A DNA stretch of 58,457 nucleotides, taken from assembly GCA_001772005.1 (NCBI GenBank), contig MERI01000100.1:1-58457 (forward strand). The letters run 5' to 3'. The notes below the pieces were generated by a model. It did not search any database. It had not been told where the DNA came from and was given only the letters and a program-made list of their open reading frames with translations. Shown here piece by piece: positions 43,550 to 54,222 of this stretch. Numbering within the stretch: the first letter of the stretch is position 1; each line of letters begins with the position of its first letter. The translations under genes and the position numbers were made by a program. The stretch comes from Betaproteobacteria bacterium RIFCSPLOWO2_12_FULL_62_58. GTDB lineage: Bacteria; Pseudomonadota; Gammaproteobacteria; Burkholderiales; SG8-41.

Positions 43550-43972
43550 ATGCCAGCGGAACTCCACAAGGCTTTCCCCCCGTACAAACCCAAGGGGAAA
43601 GAGGAATACATGAATCAACGGCAGCTCGCGCACTTCCGCAAGATGCTGGACGAAATGAAACGCGATCTCTCGCAGGACATCGACCGCACCGTCCATACGA
43701 TGCAGGACGAAGCGACCATCTTCGCCGACCCCAACGACCGTGCGAGCCAGGAATCAGATATGTCGCTGGAGCTCAGGAGCCGCGACCGCGAAAGAAAGCT
43801 CATCAAGAAAATCGATGAAACGATCGCTCGCATCGACGGCGGGGAATACGGATATTGCGAGTCCTGCGGCGTTGAAATCGGCCTGAAGCGCCTCGAAGCG
43901 CGACCGACCGCTACGCTGTGTATCGATTGCAAGACGCTTGACGAACTGCGGGAACGCCAGGTCGCAAAATAA
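43550..43972 (+). CDS. dksA: RNA polymerase-binding transcription factor DksA
   Basis: The product is 140 residues. The coiled-coil tip DPNDRA (Asp60, Asp63, Ala65) matches the functional DxxDxA motif, and the Zn finger has Cys103, Cys106, Cys124 and Cys127. It works with ppGpp to tune rRNA and tRNA promoters, including the tRNA promoter 70 bp away on the opposite strand. The start at 43550 gives the usual N-terminus; an ATG at 43610 after GAGG is a later alternative. Confidence 0.96.
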   Translation: MPAELHKAFPPYKPKGKEEYMNQRQLAHFRKMLDEMKRDLSQDIDRTVHTMQDEATIFADPNDRASQESDMSLELRSRDRERKLIKKIDETIARIDGGEYGYCESCGVEIGLKRLEARPTATLCIDCKTLDELRERQVAK

Positions 43973-44016
43973 CGTGAGGCGTAAGGCTCACGCCTCACGC
44001 ATTTCTAATTCGGAAA

Positions 44017-44051
44017 AAGACAAGGGGCAGCCTGAAGCTGCCCCTTGGATT
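44017..44051. terminator. Bidirectional terminator between dksA and pnp
   Basis: Stem arms AAGGGGCAGC (44022-44031) and GCTGCCCCTT (44037-44046) flank a 5-nt loop, with A-rich sequence before and TTTT after. It can serve both convergent genes. A second hairpin, GTGAGGCGT/ACGCCTCAC, lies at about 43974-43999. Confidence 0.85.
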
Positions 44052-44070
44052 TTCCGCGCCGGTGTCGCTG

Positions 44071-46182
44071 CTACTGCACGGTCTGGACGGTCTTAAGCTC
44101 GGCAGCCGCCGCCTTCATCGACAGGCGCAGCCTGCCCTTGTCGTCCGCCTCGAGCACCTTCACGCGCACCGACTGCCCCTCCTTCAAGTGGTCCGCGACG
44201 CTGTTGACGCGCTCGTTGGCGATCTGAGAGATATGCAACAGCCCGTCTCTGCCCGGCAGCACGCTCACGATCGCTCCGAAGTCGAGCAGCTTCAACACCC
44301 TGCCTTCGTAGATGCGGCCGACTTCGACGTCCGCGGTGAGCTCCTCGATGCGCTTCCTCGCGATTTCTCCGCCTTCCGAAGACACGCACGCGATGGTCAC
44401 GGTGCCGTCGTCCTCGATATCGATGGTGGTGCCGGTCTCCTCGGTGAGCGCGCGAATCACGGCGCCGCCCTTGCCGATCACGTCGCGGATCTTCTCTGGC
44501 TTGATCTTCATGGTGATCATGCGCGGTGCATAAGCAGAAATCTCGGTGCGCGGGCTCTCGATCGCGAGCTTCATTTTCTCCAGGATGTGCATGCGCCCTT
44601 CGCGCGCCTGGACCAGCGCGGCGTGCATGATCTCCTTGGTAATGCCGGTGATCTTGATGTCCATCTGCAGCGCGGTTACGCCTTTCTCGGTTCCCGCAAC
44701 CTTGAAGTCCATGTCGCCCAGGTGATCCTCGTCCCCGAGAATGTCGGACAGCACCGCGAAGCGGTTGCCCTCCTTGATCAACCCCATCGCGATGCCCGCC
44801 ACATGTGCCTTGAGCGGCACGCCCGCGTCCATCAGCGCGAGACAGCCGCCGCACACCGAGGCCATCGAGCTCGAGCCGTTCGACTCGGTGATTTCCGATA
44901 CCACGCGCAGTGAATAGGCGAATTCCTCCGGCGTCGGCAGCACTGCCAGCAACGCCCGCTTCGCAAGCCGACCGTGCCCGATCTCGCGGCGCTTTGGCGA
45001 GCCGACGCGTCCCGTTTCGCCGGTGGCATACGGCGGCATGTTGTAGTGGAGCATGAAGCGCTCTTTGTATTCGCCCTGCAGCGCGTCGATGATCTGCTCG
45101 TCGCGCGACGTGCCCAGCGTTGCCGCGACGAGCGCCTGGGTTTCGCCGCGCGTGAACAGGGCTGAACCGTGGGCGCGCGGCAACACTCCGGAGCGTATGG
45201 ATATCGGCCGCACCGTGCGCGTGTCACGGCCGTCGATGCGCGGCTCGCCGTTCAGGACCTGGCCGCGCACGATTTTCGATTCCAGCGCGAAGCAGCTTTC
45301 CTTGACTGCGTTGGCGTCCGGACCGCCTTCCGCGCCAACACCGACCTCGGTGAACACGCGCTTCCAGATGTTGTCGATCGCCTCGGAACGGGCTTGCTTC
45401 TGCTTGATCTGGAACGCCGCGTTCAAGTCGTTTTCGGCGAGCTCTGCGATCCGCGCGACCAGCGCCTCGTCTTTCGCTTTGGGCGCCCAGTCCCACATCG
45501 GTGCGCCCGCCTCGTCAACCATTTCGTTGATGACGTTGATCACCGCCTGCATTTGTTCGTGGCCATACACCACCGCGCCGAGCATCACGTCTTCGGCCAA
45601 TTCCTGAGCCTCGGATTCGACCATCAGCACCGCCTGCCGTGTGCCCGCGACGACCAGGTTGAGCTGCGAAGACCTGAGTTCGGTGGCGGTCGGATTGAGC
45701 ACGTATTGGCCGTCGATGTAACCGACGCGCGCAGCGCCAATCGGGCCGTTGAACGGAATGCCGGAAATCGCCAGCGCCGCCGAAGCGCCGATCATCGCCA
45801 GGATGTCGGAGTCCACTTCGTTGTTCGACGACATCACCGTTGCGACCACCTGCACTTCGTTGTAGAAACCGTCAGGAAACAGCGGCCGGATCGGTCGGTC
45901 GATGAGCCGCGAAGTGAGAACCTCTTTTTCCGAAGGACGGCCTTCGCGCTTGAAGAAACCGCCCGGAATCTTGCCGGCGGCATAAGTGCGTTCCTGGTAG
46001 TCCACGGTCAGCGGCAGGAAATCCTTCCCCGATTCGGCATGCTTATCGCCCACCACCGTCACCAGGACGACTGTATCTTCCATATTGACCATCACCGCGC
46101 CCGTCGCCTGACGCGCGATTTCTCCGGTTTCGAGCATTAGCCTATGGCGCCCCCACATCAGCGTTTTCTTGATATGATTCAA
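44071..46182 (-). CDS. pnp: Polynucleotide phosphorylase
   Basis: The product is 703 residues with two RNase PH domains (active-site block [14 protein letters not shown]), a KH domain ([20 protein letters not shown]) and an S1 domain ([33 protein letters not shown]). It is a 3'-5' exoribonuclease and degradosome partner of RNase E. It lies downstream of rpsO past a terminator, as in E. coli. Confidence 0.98.
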   Translation of the reverse strand: MNHIKKTLMWGRHRLMLETGEIARQATGAVMVNMEDTVVLVTVVGDKHAESGKDFLPLTVDYQERTYAAGKIPGGFFKREGRPSEKEVLTSRLIDRPIRPLFPDGFYNEVQVVATVMSSNNEVDSDILAMIGASAALAISGIPFNGPIGAARVGYIDGQYVLNPTATELRSSQLNLVVAGTRQAVLMVESEAQELAEDVMLGAVVYGHEQMQAVINVINEMVDEAGAPMWDWAPKAKDEALVARIAELAENDLNAAFQIKQKQARSEAIDNIWKRVFTEVGVGAEGGPDANAVKESCFALESKIVRGQVLNGEPRIDGRDTRTVRPISIRSGVLPRAHGSALFTRGETQALVAATLGTSRDEQIIDALQGEYKERFMLHYNMPPYATGETGRVGSPKRREIGHGRLAKRALLAVLPTPEEFAYSLRVVSEITESNGSSSMASVCGGCLALMDAGVPLKAHVAGIAMGLIKEGNRFAVLSDILGDEDHLGDMDFKVAGTEKGVTALQMDIKITGITKEIMHAALVQAREGRMHILEKMKLAIESPRTEISAYAPRMITMKIKPEKIRDVIGKGGAVIRALTEETGTTIDIEDDGTVTIACVSSEGGEIARKRIEELTADVEVGRIYEGRVLKLLDFGAIVSVLPGRDGLLHISQIANERVNSVADHLKEGQSVRVKVLEADDKGRLRLSMKAAAAELKTVQTVQ

Positions 46183-46198
46183 AGTGTTATCCTTTACG

Positions 46199-46230
46199 TG
46201 AAAACAAAAAAGACCGCTCGGTTGCGGTCT
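46199..46230 (-). terminator. Terminator/attenuator between rpsO and pnp
   Basis: AGACCGC and GCGGTCT (46211-46217 and 46224-46230) flank a 6-nt loop. On the minus strand the run TTTTTTGTTTT follows. E. coli has a terminator at the same place, which partly uncouples pnp from rpsO. Confidence 0.88.
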
Positions 46231-46329
46231 TGCAATTCATGCAATCAAGGTGCCGCAAACGGGTCGGCGCGTAATGCCGCACATCGGGACGCCTCTTTCG
46301 CAGCTTATAGCCGCCGCCATGACGGGCAA

Positions 46330-46599
46330 TTATTTGCGCAGTCCCAAGCGGTCGATCAATGCCTTGTACTGCTCGGCATTGCTTTTTTTCAAATAATCCA
46401 GCAGCTTGCGGCGACGGCTCACCATCCGCAACAAGCCGCGGCGGGAATGATGATCTTTGACATGGGTCTTGAAGTGCTCGGTGAGATCGGTGATGCGCGC
46501 GGTCAGCAACGCGATCTGCACTTCCGGTGATCCCGTATCGCCCTTGGCCCGCTGATATTCCGTGACGAGCTGGGCCTTCTGGGTAGTAGTTACCGCCAT
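46330..46599 (-). CDS. rpsO: 30S ribosomal protein S15
   Basis: The product is 89 residues: [23 protein letters not shown]..., with [18 protein letters not shown] and [11 protein letters not shown], the rRNA-binding core. The ATG at 46599 after GGAG gives the family length; the frame extends ten codons further upstream without need. Confidence 0.98.
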   Translation of the reverse strand: MAVTTTQKAQLVTEYQRAKGDTGSPEVQIALLTARITDLTEHFKTHVKDHHSRRGLLRMVSRRRKLLDYLKKSNAEQYKALIDRLGLRK

Positions 46600-46700
46600 C
46601 TTTGCTTCTCCGACTGAAAATCCCGCCATTTTACTATCTAACCTCGCGTTTTCTCAAGCAATATTTATCGCCCTTGATGCCCGGAAACCCATTCCGGATA

Positions 46701-47645
46701 TCACACTGTCCCGATCGCCGTTGCCATGAGGCGACGCGGAACGATGGTGCCCGGTATTTCGATTGCAGCAATCCCCAGGTATTCCCGGCCCGGGCCGTAA
46801 ATCCTGACCAGCCCCGAACCAAGCGTGCACGGACTTTGAACCGTCCGGCCGCTTGCGAATTTCTGCGCCTGCCCTGCGTCGAGGTCGACGCGCGGCAGCG
46901 TGGCCACCAGCGAATCGACGGGCAGCAGGTACGCGTCCCGCCGGTCCGGCGCCATGTCACACAGCGCGTCCAGCTTCACTGTCGCATTGATGTTGAATCC
47001 CCCGACCGCCGTGCGCCGGAGCGCAGCGAGACAGGCGCCGCAGCCGAGTTCGCGGCCAATGTCTTCAGCCAGTACGCGAATGTACGTGCCCTTGCTGCAC
47101 GTCACCAGGATACGCATTTCGCCACGCGTGAAGTCGGCGAATTCGATTCGGCGTATGCACACCCGCCTTGGCGCACGGGCAAGCTTCAGCCCCGCACGGG
47201 CATACTTGTAGAGCGGTTTCCCGGCGTGCTTGACCGCGCTGTACATCGGCGGCGTCTGGAGTATCTCCCCGGCGAAGCGCTTCAGCACGGCTTCCAGCAC
47301 GGGGCGGTCAAACGCGGCTGGCGCAGTGGCCGTCACGGTCCCCTCCATGTCTCCGGTAGTGGTGGTAACGCCCAGTCTCACGGTTGCCGCATAGGTTTTG
47401 TCGGCATCCAACAACAGATGGGAAAATTTGGTGGCTTCGCCGAAACATATCGGTAACAGTCCGGTTGCCAGCGGATCGAGCGTGCCGGTGTGCCCCGCTT
47501 TGGTCGCAGCGAACAGGCGCTTTGCTTTCGATACCGCGGATTGTGAAGTGATGCCGGCCGGTTTGTCGAGCAGCAGCACGCCGCTCATGCGGCGTTTTCG
47601 CGGCTGCGCCGCCGCCACCACAGGTTGCACGGTGCGATGCGTCAC
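46701..47645 (-). CDS. truB: tRNA pseudouridine-55 synthase TruB
   Basis: The product is 314 residues from GTG at 47645, which overlaps the rbfA stop. Catalytic Asp57 is in GHTGTLDPLATG. GVLLLDKPAGITS and VTCSKGTYIRVLAEDIG are typical. The C-terminal PUA-like region ends RRLMATAIGTV. Confidence 0.96.
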   Translation of the reverse strand: MTHRTVQPVVAAAQPRKRRMSGVLLLDKPAGITSQSAVSKAKRLFAATKAGHTGTLDPLATGLLPICFGEATKFSHLLLDADKTYAATVRLGVTTTTGDMEGTVTATAPAAFDRPVLEAVLKRFAGEILQTPPMYSAVKHAGKPLYKYARAGLKLARAPRRVCIRRIEFADFTRGEMRILVTCSKGTYIRVLAEDIGRELGCGACLAALRRTAVGGFNINATVKLDALCDMAPDRRDAYLLPVDSLVATLPRVDLDAGQAQKFASGRTVQSPCTLGSGLVRIYGPGREYLGIAAIEIPGTIVPRRLMATAIGTV

Positions 47646-48016
47646 TTATCCCCAGAATGCTCGGAATCGGTCGCAACCGCGGCATCGATCAGGCGTGACA
47701 GACGCATGCCGCGCTCGACCGAAACGTCATATTTGAACTGCAACTGCGGTACGGTGCGCAGCTTGATGCGATGCGCGAGCTGGCTGCGCAGGAAGCCGGC
47801 GGCGTGCTGCAGCGCCTCACCGCTTTCCTTGATTCTCGCGGCGTCGCCCAGCAGCGTGAAGAAAATCCTGGCGTGCGCGTGGTCCTGGCTCACCTCAACG
47901 TCGGTGATCGTGATCATGCCGACGCGCGGATCCTTGAGGTCGAGCCGGATGATGTCGGACAGCTCGCGCTGGATCTGCTCGCCGATGCGGCGGCTGCGGG
48001 GAAATTCTTTCGGCAT
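47642..48016 (-). CDS. rbfA: Ribosome-binding factor A
   Basis: The product is 124 residues, KH-like: RSRRIGEQIQRELSDIIRLDLKDPRVGMITITDVEVSQDHAHARIFF, with the RIKLRTVPQLQFKYD end of the domain. It helps mature the 30S subunit. A 71-bp CT-rich repeat stretch separates it from infB. Confidence 0.96.
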   Translation of the reverse strand: MPKEFPRSRRIGEQIQRELSDIIRLDLKDPRVGMITITDVEVSQDHAHARIFFTLLGDAARIKESGEALQHAAGFLRSQLAHRIKLRTVPQLQFKYDVSVERGMRLSRLIDAAVATDSEHSGDK

Positions 48017-48087
48017 GAGGACAGGTGGGCATCAAAATGAAGGCGGAAAAGACACGCTCTTACTCCTCTCTCCTCTCGCCTCTCGCC

Positions 48088-50643
48088 TCACAGGGTTCTG
48101 GCCACTTCGACGACTTCGTAAACCTCGAGCTGATCGCCATCCTTGATTTCGTTGTAGTTCTTGAGCGAAAGGCCGCATTCGAAGCCCGCCTTGACTTCAC
48201 GGACATCGTCCTTGAAGCGCTTGAGCGAGTCGAGTTCACCGTCATGAATGACGACATTGTCGCGCAGCAGGCGCACGCGCGCCCCGCGTTTCACGACGCC
48301 TTCCAGCACCATGCAGCCGGCCACGGTACCGACCCTTGAAATCTTGTAGGTTTTCCTGATTTCAACCAGGCCGATCGCGTTCTCCTTCTGCTCCGGCGCC
48401 AACATGCCGGACAGCGCGGCTTTCACCTCATCCACCGCATCGTAGATGATGTTGTAGTAGCGGATATCGACGCCGCTGTTTTCAGCGAGTTTGCGCGCGG
48501 CCGCATCGGCCCGGGTGTTGAAGCCGATGATCACCGCTTTCGATGCCAGTGCCAGATTGACATCGGATTCGGTGATTCCACCCACCGCTGCGTGCACGAT
48601 ATTGACCTTGACTTCGTCTGTCGAGAGCTTGGCGAGCGCGTGGGACAGGCCTTCGTATGACCCCTGCACATCGGCCTTGATGATGAGCACCAGTGTTTGC
48701 TTTCCGCCCTCGCCCATGTGCTCGAACATGTTTTCGAGCTTGGCCGACTGCTGCCTGGCGAGCTTTACGTCGCGGAATTTTCCCTGCCGGAACAGCGCGA
48801 TTTCGCGTGCCTTGCGCTCATCGCCCAGCACCAGTACGTCAGCCCCCGCCGCCGGGATGTCTGACAGACCGAGTATCTCCACCGGGATCGACGGTCCGGC
48901 CTGCTCGATGGCGTGCCCCGCCTCATCGAGCAGCGCGCGCACACGGCCGAACACCGCTCCCGCAAGCAGCACGTCGCCGCGCTTGAGTGTGCCTGACTGT
49001 ACCAGCACCGCCGCCACCGGGCCGCGGCCCTTATCGAGCCGGGACTCGATCACGATACCCTTCGCCGGTACATCCTTCGACGCCTTGAGTTCCAGTACTT
49101 CGGCCTGCAGAATTACACTGTCCAGCAGCGCGTCGATGCCTTTGCCGGTCTTGGCGGAAACCTCGACGAACATGGTGTCGCCACCCCATTCTTCCGGCAC
49201 CACCTCCTGCGCGGCAAGATCCTGCTTGACGCGGTCGGGATTGGCTTCCGGCTTGTCGATTTTGTTGAGCGCCACCACCATCGGCACCTTGGCCGCTTTC
49301 GCGTGATGGATCGCCTCGATCGTCTGCGGCATCACGCCGTCGTCCGCGGCCACGACCAGAATCACGATATCCGTCACCTTGGCGCCGCGCGCGCGCATCG
49401 CAGTGAATGCCTCATGGCCAGGCGTGTCAAGAAAGGTAACCATGCCCTTCGGTGTCTCGACGTGATACGCGCCGATATGCTGGGTAATGCCGCCGGCTTC
49501 GCCGCTCGCCACGCGCGTGCGGCGAATATGATCGAGCAACGAGGTCTTGCCGTGGTCGACGTGGCCCATGACGGTCACCACCGGCGCGCGCGGCTCGAGC
49601 TTGATCTCGGTCGACGCCGGCTGCTCTTCGGCGAGATACGCGTCGGGATCGTCGAGCTTGGCGCGTTTGGCGACGTGCCCCATTTCCTCGACCAAAATCA
49701 TCGCCGTGTCCTGGTCGATCACCTGGTTGATCGTTGCCATCGAACCCAGCTTCATCAAGATCTTGATCACCTCGGCCGCCTTGACCGACATTTTGTGCGC
49801 GAGGTCGCCGACCGTGATGGTTTCCGGCACCATGACTTCACGCACGATCGGCTCGGTGGGCGTCGAAAAGGCCTGCGGCTGTTCGCCTTCTTCCTTGTGA
49901 GCGGCGTGACGCGCCTTGCGCTCGCGCCAGCCCAAGCCGCCGGTCACATCGCCGCGCACCTTGATGCTGCGCTTCCTGACCGTATCGTCCTTCCACACGA
50001 CCTGCTTGACCTGCTTCTTGGCGCCTTTCTTCTCGGTTTTTCCCGCCTTTTCCTCAGGCTTGACTTCGGGCTTGTGCAGCGTCCCCTCGACATGAGCTGA
50101 TACCGCCGTGGGTTCTGCCGCCGGTTTCGCCGCCTCCGGCGCCTTCGCCGCCGCGCTTTCGGCCAGCGCTTCCGCCGCAGCGGCCTCTTGCGTCTTCTTG
50201 CGGCGCTGCTGTTTCTTTTGCGCATCTTCGCTCTGACGCGCGATGAGTTCCGCTTGCTTCTTCGCTTCCGCCTCGCGCAGCGCGATCTCCTCCGCATCAA
50301 GGACGGGCTTGGGCGCGACCTCGGCAGCCTCCGGTTCCACCGCATCGCGCTTCACCAGCACGCGCTTCTTGCGCACCTCCACCTGGATGGTGCGCGACTT
50401 GCCGGTGCCGTCCGATTTCTTTATTTCGGTGGTCTGCTTGCGCGTCAGCGTAATCTTCTGCTTGGCTTCCTTGCCGCCGTGTGCCTGGCGCAGATAATCC
50501 AGCAGCTGGGTTTTGTCCTTTTCGGTGAGCGGCGTGTCATCAGCCAGCGCCTTCCTGACGCCGGCCGCCTGCAGCTGCTCAATGAGCAACGCCGGGGGTA
50601 ACCCCAGCTCCGTGGCAAATTGCGTGACCTTGATCTGCGCCAT
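48088..50643 (-). CDS. infB: Translation initiation factor IF-2
   Basis: The product is 851 residues. The start [16 protein letters not shown] opens the first IF2_N domain; a charged Lys/Glu/Ala linker and a second IF2_N follow. The GTPase motifs are [11 protein letters not shown] (near 356), DTPGHEAF and NKIDKPEAN. The C-terminal domains end [13 protein letters not shown]. The ATG at 50643 lies 11 bases after the nusA stop. Confidence 0.97.
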   Translation of the reverse strand: MAQIKVTQFATELGLPPALLIEQLQAAGVRKALADDTPLTEKDKTQLLDYLRQAHGGKEAKQKITLTRKQTTEIKKSDGTGKSRTIQVEVRKKRVLVKRDAVEPEAAEVAPKPVLDAEEIALREAEAKKQAELIARQSEDAQKKQQRRKKTQEAAAAEALAESAAAKAPEAAKPAAEPTAVSAHVEGTLHKPEVKPEEKAGKTEKKGAKKQVKQVVWKDDTVRKRSIKVRGDVTGGLGWRERKARHAAHKEEGEQPQAFSTPTEPIVREVMVPETITVGDLAHKMSVKAAEVIKILMKLGSMATINQVIDQDTAMILVEEMGHVAKRAKLDDPDAYLAEEQPASTEIKLEPRAPVVTVMGHVDHGKTSLLDHIRRTRVASGEAGGITQHIGAYHVETPKGMVTFLDTPGHEAFTAMRARGAKVTDIVILVVAADDGVMPQTIEAIHHAKAAKVPMVVALNKIDKPEANPDRVKQDLAAQEVVPEEWGGDTMFVEVSAKTGKGIDALLDSVILQAEVLELKASKDVPAKGIVIESRLDKGRGPVAAVLVQSGTLKRGDVLLAGAVFGRVRALLDEAGHAIEQAGPSIPVEILGLSDIPAAGADVLVLGDERKAREIALFRQGKFRDVKLARQQSAKLENMFEHMGEGGKQTLVLIIKADVQGSYEGLSHALAKLSTDEVKVNIVHAAVGGITESDVNLALASKAVIIGFNTRADAAARKLAENSGVDIRYYNIIYDAVDEVKAALSGMLAPEQKENAIGLVEIRKTYKISRVGTVAGCMVLEGVVKRGARVRLLRDNVVIHDGELDSLKRFKDDVREVKAGFECGLSLKNYNEIKDGDQLEVYEVVEVARTL

Positions 50644-50653
50644 TGATTCCCGC

Positions 50654-52135
50654 TTATGCGTTAGTTTCGGCAAACCACGGGGCGCGCGCAGCCATGATCA
50701 ATTCCTTGGCCCGCTCGGCATCGAAACCCGCTTCCACCAGATCATCGGTCGCGCAATCGGCAAGCTCCTCCTGCGTGCCGACGCCCTTCGCGGCCAGCAG
50801 GCGCGCCGTATCGTTGTCCATGCCTTCGACCTTCATCAGATCCTCGATGTCGTGCCCGACCTGTTCTTCGCTCGCGATGGCCTGAGTGAGCAGCGCGTTG
50901 CGCGCGCGGCTTCTGAGCTCGTTGACCGTGGCTTCATCGAACGCCTCGATCTCGATCATTTCGTTGAGGGGCACATAGGCAACCTCTTCAAGCGTCGAAA
51001 AGCCTTCCTGCACCAGAATATCGGCGACTTCCTGATCGACGTCGAGCTTCTCCATGAACGTCGCACGGATGCGGGACGATTCTTCTTCGGTCTTCTTCTT
51101 CGACTCCTCGACCGTCATGATGTTGAGCTCCCAGCCGGTGAGCTCGCCCGCAAGCCTCACGTTCTGGCCGCTGCGCCCGATGGCCTGCGCCAGATTCTCC
51201 TCGTCGACCACGATGTCCATGCTGTGCTTTTCCTCGTCGACGACGATACTGCTCACCTCGGCCGGCGCCAGCGCATTGATCACGAACTGGGCGGGGTCCG
51301 GATTCCACAAGATGATGTCGACGCGCTCGCCGGCAAGCTCGGAAGTCACGGCCTGCACGCGCGAACCCCGCATGCCGACGCAGGTGCCGATCGGATCGAT
51401 GCGCTGATCGTTCGATTTCACGGCGATCTTGGCGCGCGAGCCGGGATCGCGCGCTGCGGCCTTGATCTCGAGCAATCCGTCTTCGAGCTCAGGCACCTCG
51501 AGCTCGAACAGCTTGACCAGGAACTCCGGTGCCGTGCGCGACAGCATCAGCTGCGGGCCCCGGCTGGCGCGGTCGATTTTCCACAGACAGGCGCGCACCC
51601 GATCCCCGATGCGCAGGTTCTCCTTGGGGATCATCTGGTCACGCGGCAGCATCGCTTCGAGACGTCCTGATTCGATGATCGCGCTGCCCCGCTCCATGCG
51701 CTTGATCACACCGGTAACCAGGTGCTCCTTGCGCATCAGGAAATCGTTCAGAATCTGCTCGCGCTCCGCGTCGCGGATCTTCTGCAGTATGACCTGCTTC
51801 GCGGTCTGCGCGCCGATGCGGCCGACTTCCAACCCCCCCAGCGGTTCCTCGATATACTCGCCCAGTTGAATGTCGGGATTCAGCTCCTGCGCTTCGTGCA
51901 GCTTGTACTGGCGCGAAGGGATCTCGATTTCCTGGTCCGCCACCACCTGCCAGCGGCGGAAAAACGAAAACTCGCCCGTTGTGCGGTCTACCGACGCGCG
52001 CACGTCGATGTCTTCTTGAAAACGTTTCTTGGTGGCGGAAGCCAAGGCGAGCTCCAGCGCGCCGAACACGATTTCCTTTTCGACGTTCTTCTCGCGCGCC
52101 AAGGCGTCTACGAGTAGCAAAATTTCTCGGCTCAT
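50654..52135 (-). CDS. nusA: Transcription termination/antitermination factor NusA
   Basis: The product is 493 residues: N-terminal RNAP-binding domain, S1 (about 135-200), two KH domains ([26 protein letters not shown] and [16 protein letters not shown]) and two C-terminal acidic repeats ([22 protein letters not shown] and the preceding one). The order rimP-nusA-infB-rbfA-truB-rpsO-pnp is the classic operon. Confidence 0.97.
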   Translation of the reverse strand: MSREILLLVDALAREKNVEKEIVFGALELALASATKKRFQEDIDVRASVDRTTGEFSFFRRWQVVADQEIEIPSRQYKLHEAQELNPDIQLGEYIEEPLGGLEVGRIGAQTAKQVILQKIRDAEREQILNDFLMRKEHLVTGVIKRMERGSAIIESGRLEAMLPRDQMIPKENLRIGDRVRACLWKIDRASRGPQLMLSRTAPEFLVKLFELEVPELEDGLLEIKAAARDPGSRAKIAVKSNDQRIDPIGTCVGMRGSRVQAVTSELAGERVDIILWNPDPAQFVINALAPAEVSSIVVDEEKHSMDIVVDEENLAQAIGRSGQNVRLAGELTGWELNIMTVEESKKKTEEESSRIRATFMEKLDVDQEVADILVQEGFSTLEEVAYVPLNEMIEIEAFDEATVNELRSRARNALLTQAIASEEQVGHDIEDLMKVEGMDNDTARLLAAKGVGTQEELADCATDDLVEAGFDAERAKELIMAARAPWFAETNA

Positions 52136-52150
52136 CTCGATCTCCTGCTG

Positions 52151-52579
52151 CTAAAAGCCGGGAACGAGGCGCGCCTTTTCCAGATTGTCCAGATCGAGCA
52201 ACAACAACCTACCGTCGGTCTCGAGCTGCACCTTGCCGGCGCGCGTTTCCCGCAACACACCCACAAAATTCCTTTGTCCGTCGACCGGAACGCGCAGCTT
52301 GACGCGCGCCTTCTGCCCGGTAAAACGCACAAAATCCCTTTCCTTCTTCAGCAACCTGTCCAGGCCCGGTGAAGACACCTCGAGCCGGTCGTAAGCGATG
52401 TTCTCCACCGTCAATACCCGGCTCAGATGGTGGCTGACCGCCGCGCAATCATCGACGTTGACACCGCCAGCCTTGTCGATAAATACGCGCAATAACCGGC
52501 CCTTGCCGGATCTCTCAAGATCCACCAATTCATACCCGAGTCCGGACAACGTCGTTTCCAGCAATGCCTGCAAATCCAT
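52151..52579 (-). CDS. rimP: Ribosome maturation factor RimP
   Basis: The product is 142 residues: [53 protein letters not shown] and [18 protein letters not shown] are the family signatures. It acts in 30S assembly. It is the first gene of the nusA-infB operon. Confidence 0.96.
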   Translation of the reverse strand: MDLQALLETTLSGLGYELVDLERSGKGRLLRVFIDKAGGVNVDDCAAVSHHLSRVLTVENIAYDRLEVSSPGLDRLLKKERDFVRFTGQKARVKLRVPVDGQRNFVGVLRETRAGKVQLETDGRLLLLDLDNLEKARLVPGF

Positions 52580-52595
52580 CTCGAATCAGCGCCAT

Positions 52596-52673
52596 AAACA
52601 AAAAATGGGCGGACCGCCCATCTTCTTGTAATACAGAGCCTTGAAGTATAACAAAAATCATGCCGGAATCCAA
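52596..52673 (-). promoter_or_regulatory. rimP operon promoter with a terminator-like hairpin in the leader
   Basis: On the minus strand TTGGAT (52668-52673) and TATACT (52645-52650) are separated by 17 bp. Downstream, before rimP, ATGGGCGG and CCGCCCAT (52605-52621) form a stem immediately followed by TTTTTTGTTT. That hairpin would stop transcription 17 bases or so upstream of the rimP ATG, so it is a candidate attenuator of the operon. Confidence 0.65.
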
Positions 52674-52794
52674 TAGCATTATCGCCCTGCCGCTGACCGA
52701 ACGCGGCGAAGGTCCTTGCGGCTCAAGGTATTTTCGCCTGGGCGCCGGCGACGGCGCGCGCGCCGGCCTTGCACGGAGCGCCGGGGCATTGCGC

Positions 52795-52834
52795 TTGCAC
52801 CGGTCTGAATACTGTATATAATTACAGTATTCAG
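52795..52834 (+). promoter_or_regulatory. LexA box overlapping the lexA promoter
   Basis: The core CTGTATATAATTACAG (52812-52827) is a perfect CTGT-N8-ACAG SOS box. The symmetry extends to 11-bp arms (CTGAATACTGT at 52805-52815 and ACAGTATTCAG at 52824-52834). The -10 TATAAT (52817-52822) lies inside it, and the -35 TTGCAC is at 52795-52800. It should control the whole lexA-imuA-imuB-dnaE2 run. Confidence 0.9.
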
Positions 52835-52840
52835 GCAATC

Positions 52841-53443
52841 ATGGACGAACTGACCTCCCGCCAGGCGGAAATCCTGGGACTCATCCGCGCCCACACCGAA
52901 ACATCGGGGTTTCCGCCGACGCGCGCTGAAATCTGTCGCGCCATGGGCTTTCGCTCGCCCAATGCCGCGGAAGAACACCTGCGGGCGTTGGTGCGCAAAG
53001 GCGCGATTGAAATGGCACCCGGCGCCTCGCGCGGCATTCGCCTGAAACAAGCGCCGGGAATTCCGGTGATCGGCCGGGTCGCCGCAGGCAGCCCTATCCT
53101 GGCCACCCCGCATATCGAAGACCACTACCGGATCGATCCGCTGCTGTTCAAGCCGCGCGCCGACTACTTGCTGAGAGTCAAGGGAGCGAGCATGCGTGAC
53201 GCGGGCATATTCGACGGCGACCTGCTGGCGGTGCACCGCACGCAGGAATTCCGATCGGGACAGATCGTGGTGGCGCGCATCGGCGATGAAGTCACCGTCA
53301 AGCGCATCCGCCGCCGGCGCCACATCGTCGAGTTAATCCCGGAAAACGCCGAATTCAGCACCATCACCATCGATACGCGTCGCGAGCCGCTCACGATCGA
53401 AGGCGTCGCGGTCGGCGTGATCCGCAATGGCAAAGCGTTATGA
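52841..53443 (+). CDS. lexA: SOS repressor LexA
   Basis: The product is 200 residues. The winged HTH opens [18 protein letters not shown], with recognition-helix region [12 protein letters not shown]. The self-cleavage site is Ala82-Gly83 in RVAAGSPIL. The catalytic Ser117 is in GASMRDAG and Lys154 in VTVKR. The ATG at 52841 lies just past the operator, and this start gives the family N-terminus. Confidence 0.97.
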   Translation: MDELTSRQAEILGLIRAHTETSGFPPTRAEICRAMGFRSPNAAEEHLRALVRKGAIEMAPGASRGIRLKQAPGIPVIGRVAAGSPILATPHIEDHYRIDPLLFKPRADYLLRVKGASMRDAGIFDGDLLAVHRTQEFRSGQIVVARIGDEVTVKRIRRRRHIVELIPENAEFSTITIDTRREPLTIEGVAVGVIRNGKAL

Positions 53444-53505
53444 GTTATCGGCGTTAATCGGCGTTTATCTGCAGTTGAGTACCCTGGTTTGAATGGTTCC
53501 TACCC

Positions 53506-54216
53506 ATGGCTGCACCCTCGCTCGATGCCGTTCTCAATCATTCCGCTATCTGGCGCGGCAACGACTGCGCGCGGGTGGCGGTGCCGAGCGTGCCGACCGG
53601 ATTTGCCGAACTCGACATGCTGCTGCCGGGGGCAGGCTGGCCGGCGGAGGCATTGACCGAGATTTATGCCGAGCGCCCCGGCATCGGCGAACTGCAGATC
53701 GTGATGCCGGCCGCCGCGCGCCTCACCCAGGCCGAACGCTGGCTGGTGATGATCGCGCCACCCCATATTCCCTACGCGCCCGCGCTCCTCGGTCACGGCG
53801 TCCGCTTGTCGCGCCTGATGCTGATCCGGCCGGAAACCGTTGAAGCGCAGTTGTGGGCGGGCGAGCAGGCATTGCGGTCGGGCAGCTGCGGAGCGGTAGC
53901 GCTCTGGCTGAACCGCGTTCAGGAGCGGGCCCTGCGCCGCCTTCAACTTGCTGCCGAGCGCAGCGGCGCGCTCGCCATGCTGTTTCACACAGCCCGCACT
54001 CCTCCCTTCTCATCCGTCGCGTTGCGTCTTCATGTCAGCAAGGCGAACGGCCGGGTTATCGTGCGTATCCTGAAACGGCGTGGTGGCGGCATTCCGGCGC
54101 CTGTCGCGCTCGATCTGCACGGCGTAACCGGCGGACAGCCAGCCACGTTGCATCAGTCCGCACCTTTGCAGGCCCGCTTCCTCCAAGCCGCGCACCGATC
54201 CGTAAAAAACGCGTGA
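53506..54216 (+). CDS. imuA: SOS mutagenesis protein ImuA
   Basis: The product is 236 residues and RecA/SulA-like: VPTGFAELDMLLPGAGWPAEALTEIYAERPGIGELQIV, LMLIRPETVEAQLWAGEQALRSGSCGAVALWL and a C-terminal basic tail. No clear ATP-binding P-loop is seen. It works with ImuB and DnaE2 in damage-induced mutagenesis. The start at 53506 lies 62 bases after lexA. Confidence 0.88.
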   Translation: MAAPSLDAVLNHSAIWRGNDCARVAVPSVPTGFAELDMLLPGAGWPAEALTEIYAERPGIGELQIVMPAAARLTQAERWLVMIAPPHIPYAPALLGHGVRLSRLMLIRPETVEAQLWAGEQALRSGSCGAVALWLNRVQERALRRLQLAAERSGALAMLFHTARTPPFSSVALRLHVSKANGRVIVRILKRRGGGIPAPVALDLHGVTGGQPATLHQSAPLQARFLQAAHRSVKNA

Positions 54217-54222
54217 CTATTC

